From contig CAMTVZ010000129.1 of assembly GCA_947085285.1 (NCBI GenBank), positions 1 to 8,123 of the forward strand: a DNA stretch of 8,123 bases, in the 5' to 3' direction. This document shows, piece after piece, positions 1 through 5,810 of this stretch (the first letter of the stretch is position 1; each line of letters opens with the position of its first letter). Under the pieces are notes generated by a model. The model had not been told where the DNA came from. It searched no databases and saw only the letters and a list, made by a program, of their open reading frames with translations. A program made the position numbers and the translations under genes. This stretch comes from JASEGV01 sp947085285 (GTDB lineage: Bacteria; Bacteroidota; Ignavibacteria; UBA10030; BY39).

Positions 1-90
1 ACCTTTCTTCGATAATTTAGCAAATTTAATTTCAAGTCCATCAACAAAAAGACCGACGGCACTTTTTTTATTACCTCTCATGGTTGCCAT
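1..90 (-). CDS. PilM-like protein, N-terminal 30 codons only (runs off the left edge)
   Basis: A minus-strand frame opens with ATG at 90 (or the in-frame ATG at 81) and stays open to the window edge. AAAGG lies at 106-102. After a short basic stretch (N-K-K-S) it reads A-V-G-L-F-V-D-G-L-E-I-K-F-A-K-L-S. This matches, in spacing, the first strand-turn-strand of PilM (V-G-I-D-I-G-S-S-S-V-K-x-V-x-L). PilM is an actin-fold cytoplasmic protein that links the pilus alignment proteins PilN/PilO to the ATPases, and it often begins a pilMNOPQ operon. The position after the other pilus genes fits. The phosphate-binding D-x-G-S turn is not conserved here. Only 30 residues are visible, so the family call is tentative. 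Confidence 0.55.
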   Translation of the reverse strand, partial: MATMRGNKKSAVGLFVDGLEIKFAKLSKKG

Positions 91-120
91 TATATGTAGA
101 ACCTTTCATGTATATTTGCC

Positions 121-149
121 ATATTAACTTCCTAAAAACTTACAAACAA
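121..149 (-). promoter_or_regulatory. weak promoter candidate for the pilM-like gene
   Basis: On the minus strand, TTGTTT (149-144) and TAATAT (126-121) are 17 nt apart, with three and four of six consensus matches. They overlap the terminator hairpin, and initiation would be near 114. Only about 44 nt separate the terminator from the next start codon. Either a promoter lies here or the gene depends on read-through. Confidence 0.25.
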
Positions 150-169
150 TTTAACAAATTGTTTTGTAA
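134..169 (-). terminator. intrinsic terminator after the pilT-like gene
   Basis: On the minus strand, a 14-nt arm (169-156) and a 13-nt arm (152-140) pair over 13 bp with one bulged A around a 3-nt loop. They are followed by G and five T (139-134). The hairpin begins 14 nt after the pilT stop. The stem is AU-rich, so it may leak. Only the minus-strand reading has the T-tract behind the stem. Confidence 0.65.
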
Positions 170-183
170 AAAAAAACACGAAA

Positions 184-1407
184 TTATTGTGTAACTAAAT
201 TTAAAATTTGCTGCAACCGACGCTTATTATTTGCATAATTTATTGCATTTTCTAATGAAATCTTCTTTGCTAAATATAAACGCTTTAAATCCTGTTCTAA
301 TGTAGTCATTCCTTCGTCGCCCGATTCGGACATCATCTGGTATATTTCGCTTGTATTATTATTTTTGATTGCCGCTTTTACCGAAGGATTGGCAACCATA
401 ACTTCTTTGGCTAATATTACTTTTCCGTCTAAACTTGGAACGAGTTTTTGAGATATTACTAATTTAATAACATCTGCCAAACGATTACGTACACGTTCCT
501 GCTCGTATGGTGGAACTTCTCCAATAATTCTATCTATACTTTCGACCGCCGACGAGGTGTGCAGAGTTGAAAATACTTTATGACCGCTGTCGGTAATTTC
601 AAGCGCCGTCATAATTGTATCTGGGTCGCGCATCTCACCTATCACTATAATATCAGGGTCTTGCCTGAGCGATTGTATAGCTCCTTCTTTGAAGGAGAGA
701 ACATCTCGCCCAACTTCCCGATGCCTGATAATGCACCTGTCTGATTTGTGAACATATTCGATAGGTGAAGCGATTATAACAACATGTCCATCCACAGAAT
801 GATTGTTTGCATCGATGATTGTATCTAAAGTAGAACTTTTGCCTGAACCAGTAATACCTGTTACGAGAATCAAACCCTCCATTGTGTGAGCGAGATTGAG
901 TATCTTAGAAACATTCGGGTGAAATTCTAATGATTTATACGGACGCACGATGGCATTTATAACACGCATATTTAATGCTAACTGGTCGAGGTCGAAGTAA
1001 GCATCGGCACGAAAACGATGCATTAGATCGTTTTTAAAAATAGTATATGAAAAATCTAGATTACGATTTTCGTAAAGAAATTGCCGTTGGCGTTCGAGCA
1101 GGATGGTAAGAATAATAATATTTATTTCGTCGAAAGTAAATGAACCACATGCTGGATCTGGTTTTTTATCGCCGTAAATACGATACCATACTCTCCCTTG
1201 AGAGCCGAAGCCACCGATGTCGATATCGGAGGCATGATTTTCTTCCATCCGATGTAAAAAACTATCGAATAATTTTTTTATGATAGTACGTTCTTCGGGA
1301 CCCTGACGATTAACGAGGTCGCCGATAATCATCATTCTCTCGACACCGTATGCAGTATCAGGAATATTTTCAGCAATATGTTTTAGTATTAATCTTGCTT
1401 CATCCAT
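184..1407 (-). CDS. pilT: PilT-like secretion/pilus ATPase with atypical motifs
   Basis: 407 residues, slightly long for PilT (usually about 345-380). An N-terminal helical stretch (1-55) leads into a PAS-like region with S-D-I-D-I-G (60-65). The core has Walker A G-I-T-G-S-G-K-S (184-191), Walker B I-I-V-I-G-E-M-R-D (253-261, Glu258) and His box G-H-K-V-F-S-T-L-H-T (275-284). No C-x-x-C zinc pairs are present, and the C-terminal G-M-T-T-L-E-Q-D-L (366-374) is PilT-like. PilT proteins depolymerise pili and power retraction. Two hallmarks differ: the Asp box reads A-S-P-I-E (213-217) instead of E-D-P-I-E, and the A-I-R-N-L-I-R-E segment is A-I-K-N-N-N-T-S-E (346-354). It may be PilU-like, regulatory or altered in retraction. 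The ATG has an in-frame TAA directly before it and no strong SD site. Confidence 0.85.
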   Translation of the reverse strand: MDEARLILKHIAENIPDTAYGVERMMIIGDLVNRQGPEERTIIKKLFDSFLHRMEENHASDIDIGGFGSQGRVWYRIYGDKKPDPACGSFTFDEINIIILTILLERQRQFLYENRNLDFSYTIFKNDLMHRFRADAYFDLDQLALNMRVINAIVRPYKSLEFHPNVSKILNLAHTMEGLILVTGITGSGKSSTLDTIIDANNHSVDGHVVIIASPIEYVHKSDRCIIRHREVGRDVLSFKEGAIQSLRQDPDIIVIGEMRDPDTIMTALEITDSGHKVFSTLHTSSAVESIDRIIGEVPPYEQERVRNRLADVIKLVISQKLVPSLDGKVILAKEVMVANPSVKAAIKNNNTSEIYQMMSESGDEGMTTLEQDLKRLYLAKKISLENAINYANNKRRLQQILNLVTQ

Positions 1408-1469
1408 TTACCGGTTCTTTAAAATTCAACTTTAATTACATCCTGATAAAACATTGAAAAATATGGTTT

Positions 1470-1498
1470 AATATATGAAAATTATTTATAGTTGTCAA
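1470..1498 (-). promoter_or_regulatory. sigma-70-type promoter of the pilT-like gene
   Basis: On the minus strand, TTGACA (1498-1493, perfect -35 consensus) and TATATT (1475-1470, five of six matches to TATAAT) are separated by exactly 17 nt of AT-rich sequence. Initiation would be near 1463, leaving an untranslated leader of roughly 55 nt before the ATG at 1407. This is the best promoter in the window. It gives the PilT-like ATPase its own transcription, independent of the upstream pilin genes. Confidence 0.72.
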
Positions 1499-1504
1499 TA
1501 TCTT

Positions 1505-1529
1505 AAAAAAAAATATTAACCGGTTATTT
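1505..1529 (-). terminator. weak terminator candidate at the end of the minor-pilin genes
   Basis: The stop codon of the PilX-like gene overlaps the 10-bp palindrome TAACCGGTTA (1517-1526), and a run of nine T follows on the minus strand (1513-1505). The hairpin that can form is short and AU-rich, so termination would be inefficient. The pilT promoter begins just 7 nt further on, which fits a unit boundary here. Confidence 0.3.
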
Positions 1530-2549
1530 ATAATCCTCGTACCAACTTAAAACACGATAATATAACAACTTACCAATCATTTTGGCTTTATCGAGTGCAG
1601 CTTTACTATAAAGAACGTCGGCACTCCCTTTCATTTGAAAGGTGCTATTATTCGCCCCACCCATCAGAATTGCGCCTACAATTTTAGAACTTCCTGTTAA
1701 GGTCGAAAAATCAAGTATCGTTGTAGAATATGGAATTACAAGACCATACCAGGTCATGTTCCCGGTAACCGTTAATTTTCCAGTAGCGACTAAAACACCA
1801 TAACCAGTAAGATTACCATTTATTTTAACTTCGCCCGATACACCTGCATTGGCATACACTATCACCGGATTATTCACGCTACCCCAAGTTGTGTTGTTAT
1901 AGTTTCCTGGTCCGACAGTAACATCGGCACTATTGATATATTCTTGAACAAATGTAGCTGGGTTATCCATATTGGGATTTAAGTTGACTCTTGGAGAACC
2001 AATAATTTTTAAAGAATCGCTGCCAACATTGGCCCTATCTACAGGACCCATTACTTCCACTCCCGGCTTGTTGTTCGCAGCCACAGTGGGGGATATCAAA
2101 TTTCCGTTTATGTCGTGATCCCTTCCATCAATCCTTGTGCTGTTTCCCTGCATATCAAAATTAATCGAGTCAACCCTAATACCTACTGCTCCGCTAATAT
2201 TAGGGAATGGTTTAGGAGTTCGCAACATCATCGTTCGTATTCTATATACTGTGTCTGAATATGTTGCGGTTGACCGAAAACCAATTGAATCATTACTTGC
2301 AAAAATGCTGTCAACACGATAAGTTCCACCCATCATATTACCGCTAAGTGTTTGAGCTACTGGTTTATTATCGTCTATGCTTCTCAATTTTAAATTAATG
2401 GCGCTGCGTGCTATATTACGCGCTGTCGAATATTTAACATAACCAGTGGTTGCATCTACCGCTGCACTACTTGAGCTGTTTAACGACCATGAAATAATAC
2501 CAAATGCGATCGATAAACCTATTACCATTATAATGGTTACTTTACCCAT
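1524..2549 (-). CDS. large minor pilin-like protein, PilX/GspK type with beta-repeat C-terminal domain
   Basis: 341 residues. The N-terminal helix is at about 4-23 (M-G-K-V-T-I-I-M-V-I), with no prepilin motif or Glu5. A region with T-A-R-N-I-A-R-S-A-I (42-51) is like the helix that follows in PilX/GspK proteins. From about 115 on the protein is rich in Gly, Asn, Val and Thr. Between 230 and 315 strands repeat, each with a Gly-Asn turn and a hydrophobic core (G-N-L-T-G-Y-G-V-L-V-A, G-N-M-T-W-Y-G-L-V-I, K-I-V-G-A-I-L-M-G-G), ending in V-L-Y-S-K-A-A-L. This resembles the uncharacterised beta-solenoid-like domain (DUF7305-type, from memory) carried by some PilX-like proteins. Its size suggests the pilus tip, possibly contacting a surface or ligand; that role is inference. 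It is the last gene of the three-gene minor-pilin unit. Confidence 0.72.
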   Translation of the reverse strand: MGKVTIIMVIGLSIAFGIISWSLNSSSSAAVDATTGYVKYSTARNIARSAINLKLRSIDDNKPVAQTLSGNMMGGTYRVDSIFASNDSIGFRSTATYSDTVYRIRTMMLRTPKPFPNISGAVGIRVDSINFDMQGNSTRIDGRDHDINGNLISPTVAANNKPGVEVMGPVDRANVGSDSLKIIGSPRVNLNPNMDNPATFVQEYINSADVTVGPGNYNNTTWGSVNNPVIVYANAGVSGEVKINGNLTGYGVLVATGKLTVTGNMTWYGLVIPYSTTILDFSTLTGSSKIVGAILMGGANNSTFQMKGSADVLYSKAALDKAKMIGKLLYYRVLSWYEDYK

Positions 2550-2555
2550 AATTAT

Positions 2556-2564
2556 ATCTCCTTA
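2556..2564 (-). promoter_or_regulatory. ribosome binding site of the PilX-like gene (TAAGGAGAT)
   Basis: AAGGAG lies 8 nt before the ATG at 2549. The TAA is the stop codon of the PilW-like gene and is in frame with the PilX-like gene, so termination and re-initiation are 12 nt apart and no longer leader is possible. Confidence 0.82.
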
Positions 2565-3161
2565 TAAATTTCTTGGATAGATTAATTTTTCCCAATGAAC
2601 ACCAATATAAGAATTTAACGTGTCTTGGGGGTTATCTGTTTTTAAAACAGGTTCGGAGCTTTCGATAAATAATTTCACTTTAATCGATTTGATTTTTGCA
2701 AGCGAGTCTTTATGTGTAATTGGAGTAGAAATTCTTGAGCCATTTACATCATAATATGTTAAATTAAAGTTAGTTACTCCTATTTCTGCGTTGATTTGAG
2801 AATTATCCTGCCGGCGGACAAACACGCGATCGCGTGGATTGCGTGTGCTGGTGATTAAATTAGCCGACCTGTAAACCACCCTATTAAGCGTTGTGCCTGT
2901 ATTTGATAAATCGGCTTTAAAACGGATCTGATTTGTATCGGCATAAGTAATAGATGTATCCGTTGTTTTATTTACATTATAACCAATTTTGTAAAAATCG
3001 TGTTCCAATGTTCTAGCTAATGAAACTGCCGACGTTTGAACATTTAACGAAAGAGTGCTGGTATATAAAGTTTGATTCAAGTTCGCTGTTACACCGAATA
3101 TAATTAGCATTACCATTCCTGCAATTATTGTAGCGCCTATTATATCTAACATACTTGCCAT
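2562..3161 (-). CDS. minor pilin-like protein, PilW/GspJ type
   Basis: 199 residues. The hydrophobic helix is at about residues 6-25. It is followed by S-L-A-R-T-L-E-H-D-F-Y-K-I-G-Y-N (47-62), close to the post-helix signature of PilW/GspJ-type minor pilins, in which an acidic helix runs into G-Y. The C-terminal region has G-V-T-N-F-N-L-T-Y-Y-D (128-138) and I-K-V-K-L-F-I (160-166), typical PilW beta strands. The N-terminus M-A-S-M-L-D has no Gly at a cleavage site and no F-T-L-x-E, so it may not be processed by a prepilin peptidase. It probably belongs to the tip-priming minor-pilin complex with its two neighbours. The SD site and in-frame TAA just upstream fix the start. The stop codon overlaps the SD of the next gene, which implies coupled translation. 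Confidence 0.72.
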   Translation of the reverse strand: MASMLDIIGATIIAGMVMLIIFGVTANLNQTLYTSTLSLNVQTSAVSLARTLEHDFYKIGYNVNKTTDTSITYADTNQIRFKADLSNTGTTLNRVVYRSANLITSTRNPRDRVFVRRQDNSQINAEIGVTNFNLTYYDVNGSRISTPITHKDSLAKIKSIKVKLFIESSEPVLKTDNPQDTLNSYIGVHWEKLIYPRNL

Positions 3162-3167
3162 AAAACA

Positions 3168-3176
3168 ATCTCCTTA
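3168..3176 (-). promoter_or_regulatory. ribosome binding site of the PilW-like gene (TAAGGAGAT)
   Basis: AAGGAG lies 8 nt before the ATG at 3161, directly after the stop of the preceding gene. Its TAA is in frame with the PilW-like gene, so the protein cannot start further upstream and its lack of a leader is real. The same 9-mer precedes pilin 1 and the PilX-like gene. Confidence 0.8.
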
Positions 3177-3749
3177 TTAAAAATAACGTCTGTATATTGA
3201 TAAATCTGAAACAACCAACGGATTCTGCATATTCTGATGCCAAACTTTTACAATCATCTTTTTCTGAAATGTCCGGGAAGATGATGGACTATCAGGATTT
3301 ATTTCTTGCACATAAAACACCGTATCTTGTACAAAAAATCTTCCCATTCGAGGCGTGTAAACAACTCGCCGGTATCGGTTGTAATCATCAAAATCATCTA
3401 AACCGATAGAAGAAAATTTTGTTTTAACAGGTAAAGCCGCATTGTATCCGTATGTTCCCGGTATATTAAGCGAATCAATAGCCGGTAACCATACGTCATT
3501 AGCATCTCGACCTAAAGGATAATTTGTAAGATCTGCTGGATTAGTAATCTTTATTCCTATTGTTTTCTCATCAAAATCTTTTGTTAACGCTTCATCTAAC
3601 ATTGCTTGTCCGATGGATATTGCATCTATTGTTGCTTCAGCTTCGTAGATCATTTCGTATTTGGAGATGATGGTCGTATTAATAGAAAGCGTTAGAGTTG
3701 CCAGTAACGCTAATGCCAAGATAATCAACATCATTTGTCCAGTACCCAT
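3177..3749 (-). CDS. minor pilin-like protein, PilV/GspI type
   Basis: 190 residues. The N-terminus is M-G-T-G-Q-M-M-L followed by a hydrophobic helix (about 6-28), so a Gly-Gln junction like that of the two main pilins occurs after a four-residue leader; Glu5 is absent. Next comes I-S-I-G-Q-A-M-L-D-E-A-L (44-55), reminiscent of the conserved segment after the helix in PilV/GspI proteins. The C-terminal part ends in beta-strand-like stretches, with M-I-V-K-V-W-H at 165-171, as PilV proteins often do. Minor pilins of this type sit in the tip complex that primes assembly. AAAAGG lies 5 nt before the ATG. The next gene follows after 15 nt. The PilV assignment is by pattern and gene order (PilV-, PilW-, PilX-like) and is less sure than the pilin-like nature. 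Confidence 0.7.
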   Translation of the reverse strand: MGTGQMMLIILALALLATLTLSINTTIISKYEMIYEAEATIDAISIGQAMLDEALTKDFDEKTIGIKITNPADLTNYPLGRDANDVWLPAIDSLNIPGTYGYNAALPVKTKFSSIGLDDFDDYNRYRRVVYTPRMGRFFVQDTVFYVQEINPDSPSSSRTFQKKMIVKVWHQNMQNPLVVSDLSIYRRYF

Positions 3750-4024
3750 AAAAACCTTTTTTTTTAATGTATTAATTACATCTAAATTACTTTTTGCGTC
3801 AAATCACTTACTGTCTTCTCAATCACAAAAATCAGTTATGAAAGTGAGAAGTATCACTTAAAAATTAACAATGGATATGCCATGTAGGTAGATTAAAATT
3901 TGGAGATTTAAAGATATAAGTTTCGGAAGAATAGTGAATGTAAAATGTGAAGGAAGAAAGGTAAAAATTACCTTCAACCCTTGTAATATCTACAATATTA
4001 TGTGTCATAAATGCCATACCGACA
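3750..4024. other. 275-nt gap between pilB and the minor-pilin genes
   Basis: This is the longest clear break in the cluster. I see no RNA gene. On the minus strand it holds two small hairpins, 7-bp AAGGTAA/TTACCTT at 3974-3958 and 6-bp AAGTGA/TCACTT at 3859-3842, neither with a convincing T-tract. It also holds a candidate promoter close to the next gene. The 8-mer ATCACTTA (plus strand) occurs at 3803-3810 and again at 3853-3860. A reading frame from a TTG at 4047 to 3865 crosses the pilB stop but does not look like a protein. The gap probably separates the pilB unit from a minor-pilin unit. Confidence 0.6.
3773..3802 (-). promoter_or_regulatory. possible sigma-70 promoter of the minor-pilin genes
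   Basis: On the minus strand, TTGACG (3802-3797) is followed after 18 nt by TAATTA (3778-3773). The -35 match is good, the -10 match is weak and the spacing is one over the optimum. Initiation would fall near 3766 and leave a short leader before the ATG at 3749. The support is its position in the gap and the likeness to the stronger promoter before the pilT-like gene. AT-rich sequence gives such matches by chance. Confidence 0.35.
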
Positions 4025-5809
4025 CTAATCTTCGGTAGTTGTGGCAAGTACTTCCTCGAATGTTGTTACACCTTCCATCATTCTTTCCATACCGGCTCTT
4101 CGTAACGACCATACACCATCTTTGGCAGCCTGTTCGCGAATAGCGTTTTCATCTATTTCGTTACCTGCACTTACAATCAGTTGTTTAATTTCGCGTGTGA
4201 AGTATAGAGCTTCGTGAATTGCACATCGTCCTTTCCAACCCTGGTTACATTTTTCGCAGCCGACTGGTTCGTAAAAAGTGCTTCTATTCAACATCTCTTC
4301 TGTAAATCCAAATTTAATATAGATTTCTCTATCTTTTTCGTTTAACTTCATCGGCCTTTTACAGTTATTACACAAAGTTCGTATAAGTCGTTGTGCAACT
4401 ACTATGTTGATTGCATAAGCTATAAGGAACGGTTCTACACCCATTTTAAATAAACGCGAAATCGCACTCGGGGCATCGTTTGTATGAAGTGTAGAGAATG
4501 TTAAGTGTCCAGTGTTTGCAAGTTTAATTGCAATTTCTGCTGTAGTTTTATCGCGCATTTCGCCCACAAGAACTATATCGGGGTCGTGCCGCAAAATACC
4601 TCGAATGGCACTTTCAAAATCCATCTTAGGACCAATTTTTAATTGTCTAGCACCTCTGATAATGTACTCAACAGGATCTTCTACGGTTAGAACGTTTACG
4701 GTAGGATCGATTACCTGATGTAGAGCGGCTATAAGTGTTGTGCTTTTTCCGCTTCCTGTAGGTCCAGTTAGTATTACGATTCCTTGTGGTTTTGAAATTG
4801 CTTTGTAGAAAAAATCGCGCGCAGGACCTTGCAAACCGAGTTTATTTAAATCTGTAATTACTTTCCGGTCATCGAGTACACGAATTACAATGCTTTCGAA
4901 TTTATGACTGAACTCGGTGGCTACTATAGGCATAATCGAAACACGAAAACGTATCTGGTGTCCATCAATAATACGTTGGATAAAACCGTCCTGACTCATT
5001 TCACGTTCGAAGCGGTCGATATTTTTCGACCGGTCTTTTACTACTGCGGCAATCGCCTCGGGCATTGTGTTTTCTTGTGTGTGCCAAAGTTTTAAATTAC
5101 CATCTAATCTAAAGAGGAAATCGGTTCGGTTTCCTTCTCTGGCTACAATATGTATATCGCTTGCCCCCTGACGAACTGCTTCAACTAAAGCACCTTCAAC
5201 TAAATTTATCAGTGCGCTTTTGCTGATTTCAGCTTCAAGGGCTTCCTCGTCAACCCCCTCTTCTTCTTGTACACTAAGACCGATATCTGAAGTTTCAAGA
5301 AGTTTTAAAAATTCATTTTCAGGGGGAAAAATTTTTTCTAATAAATTTGTAATTTCTTTTAAGCGGCAGTAACAAACTTCGTATTTTTTAACACCGAAAT
5401 TCCGGGCAATAATCGGGATGCGTTTATCGGTAGGATCGGCTGCTATGATTATAAGTTTGTCGGGAACTTTTTCGTCGAACTTTAGAGGTATCAGTTTGGT
5501 TTCCATCAACATCGAACGATAGGTCTCGGGTAAAGCTTCGACTGTTTTTTTTATGAAGGCGATGCGAGGTTGATCGATAATTTCGTCGGTAAGATAGATT
5601 TCACGAAACGCATACAAATTAGCAACCTCACGAAATACAGAATCGTGATCAATGTTAAAATCTGATACAAGAATTTGACCCAAATTGCGGCGCTTTTTCT
5701 TGTCCTCTGTATCTTTTATGCGAAGCGATTTTTCTAATACTTCGTAATCGATGATACCCTTCTTCAGAAGTGTATATCCTATTTTATCAGTAATGTCGAT
5801 TTCGGGCAT
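4025..5809 (-). CDS. pilB: PilB/GspE-family pilus assembly ATPase
   Basis: 594 residues, normal for PilB. This hexameric cytoplasmic ATPase drives pilin addition at the PilC platform. The N-terminal domain (1-165) resembles the MshEN/T2SSE-N fold, with two L-G-x-x-L-type segments near 10-20 and 43-48. An acidic linker (181-194) precedes the ATPase core. Motifs are complete: Walker A G-P-T-G-S-G-K-S-T (349-357), Asp box T-V-E-D-P-V-E (375-381), Walker B ending G-E-M-R-D with catalytic Glu417, and His box G-H-L-T-F-S-T-L-H-T (434-443). Two C-x-x-C pairs (Cys480/483 and 518/521) form the zinc site typical of GspE/PilB and absent from PilT. The ATG follows the pilC stop after one base and has no good SD site of its own, so translation is probably coupled to pilC. 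Confidence 0.96.
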   Translation of the reverse strand: MPEIDITDKIGYTLLKKGIIDYEVLEKSLRIKDTEDKKKRRNLGQILVSDFNIDHDSVFREVANLYAFREIYLTDEIIDQPRIAFIKKTVEALPETYRSMLMETKLIPLKFDEKVPDKLIIIAADPTDKRIPIIARNFGVKKYEVCYCRLKEITNLLEKIFPPENEFLKLLETSDIGLSVQEEEGVDEEALEAEISKSALINLVEGALVEAVRQGASDIHIVAREGNRTDFLFRLDGNLKLWHTQENTMPEAIAAVVKDRSKNIDRFEREMSQDGFIQRIIDGHQIRFRVSIMPIVATEFSHKFESIVIRVLDDRKVITDLNKLGLQGPARDFFYKAISKPQGIVILTGPTGSGKSTTLIAALHQVIDPTVNVLTVEDPVEYIIRGARQLKIGPKMDFESAIRGILRHDPDIVLVGEMRDKTTAEIAIKLANTGHLTFSTLHTNDAPSAISRLFKMGVEPFLIAYAINIVVAQRLIRTLCNNCKRPMKLNEKDREIYIKFGFTEEMLNRSTFYEPVGCEKCNQGWKGRCAIHEALYFTREIKQLIVSAGNEIDENAIREQAAKDGVWSLRRAGMERMMEGVTTFEEVLATTTED

Positions 5810-5810
5810 A

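Noticed and set aside
90..122. Ten-codon leader frame ahead of the pilM-like gene, whose TAA overlaps the ATG at 90
   Set aside because: It has no SD site of its own and is too short to tell from chance; the overlap of stop and start is suggestive only.
1410..1526. ACCGGTT occurring both at the pilX-like stop and just before the pilT ATG
   Set aside because: A 7-base match of this kind within 120 nt is not strong evidence of a shared operator, and one copy lacks the symmetry of the other.
2137..2322. Plus-strand frame inside the PilX-like gene, and similar plus-strand frames at 3197, 3661, 4512, 4904 and 6640
   Set aside because: All are antisense to convincing minus-strand genes with family motifs or clean SD sites, and none has its own context.
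3013..3243. A 76-codon minus-strand frame overlapping the PilV- and PilW-like genes
   Set aside because: It lies in another frame over two well-supported genes that have their own SD sites, and its product has no recognisable features.
3865..4047. A 60-codon minus-strand frame crossing the end of pilB
   Set aside because: It starts at a TTG inside pilB, its first ATG (4017) has no good SD site, and the composition (rich in Tyr, Phe, His, Ser) looks like translated intergenic DNA. No domain or signal is recognisable.
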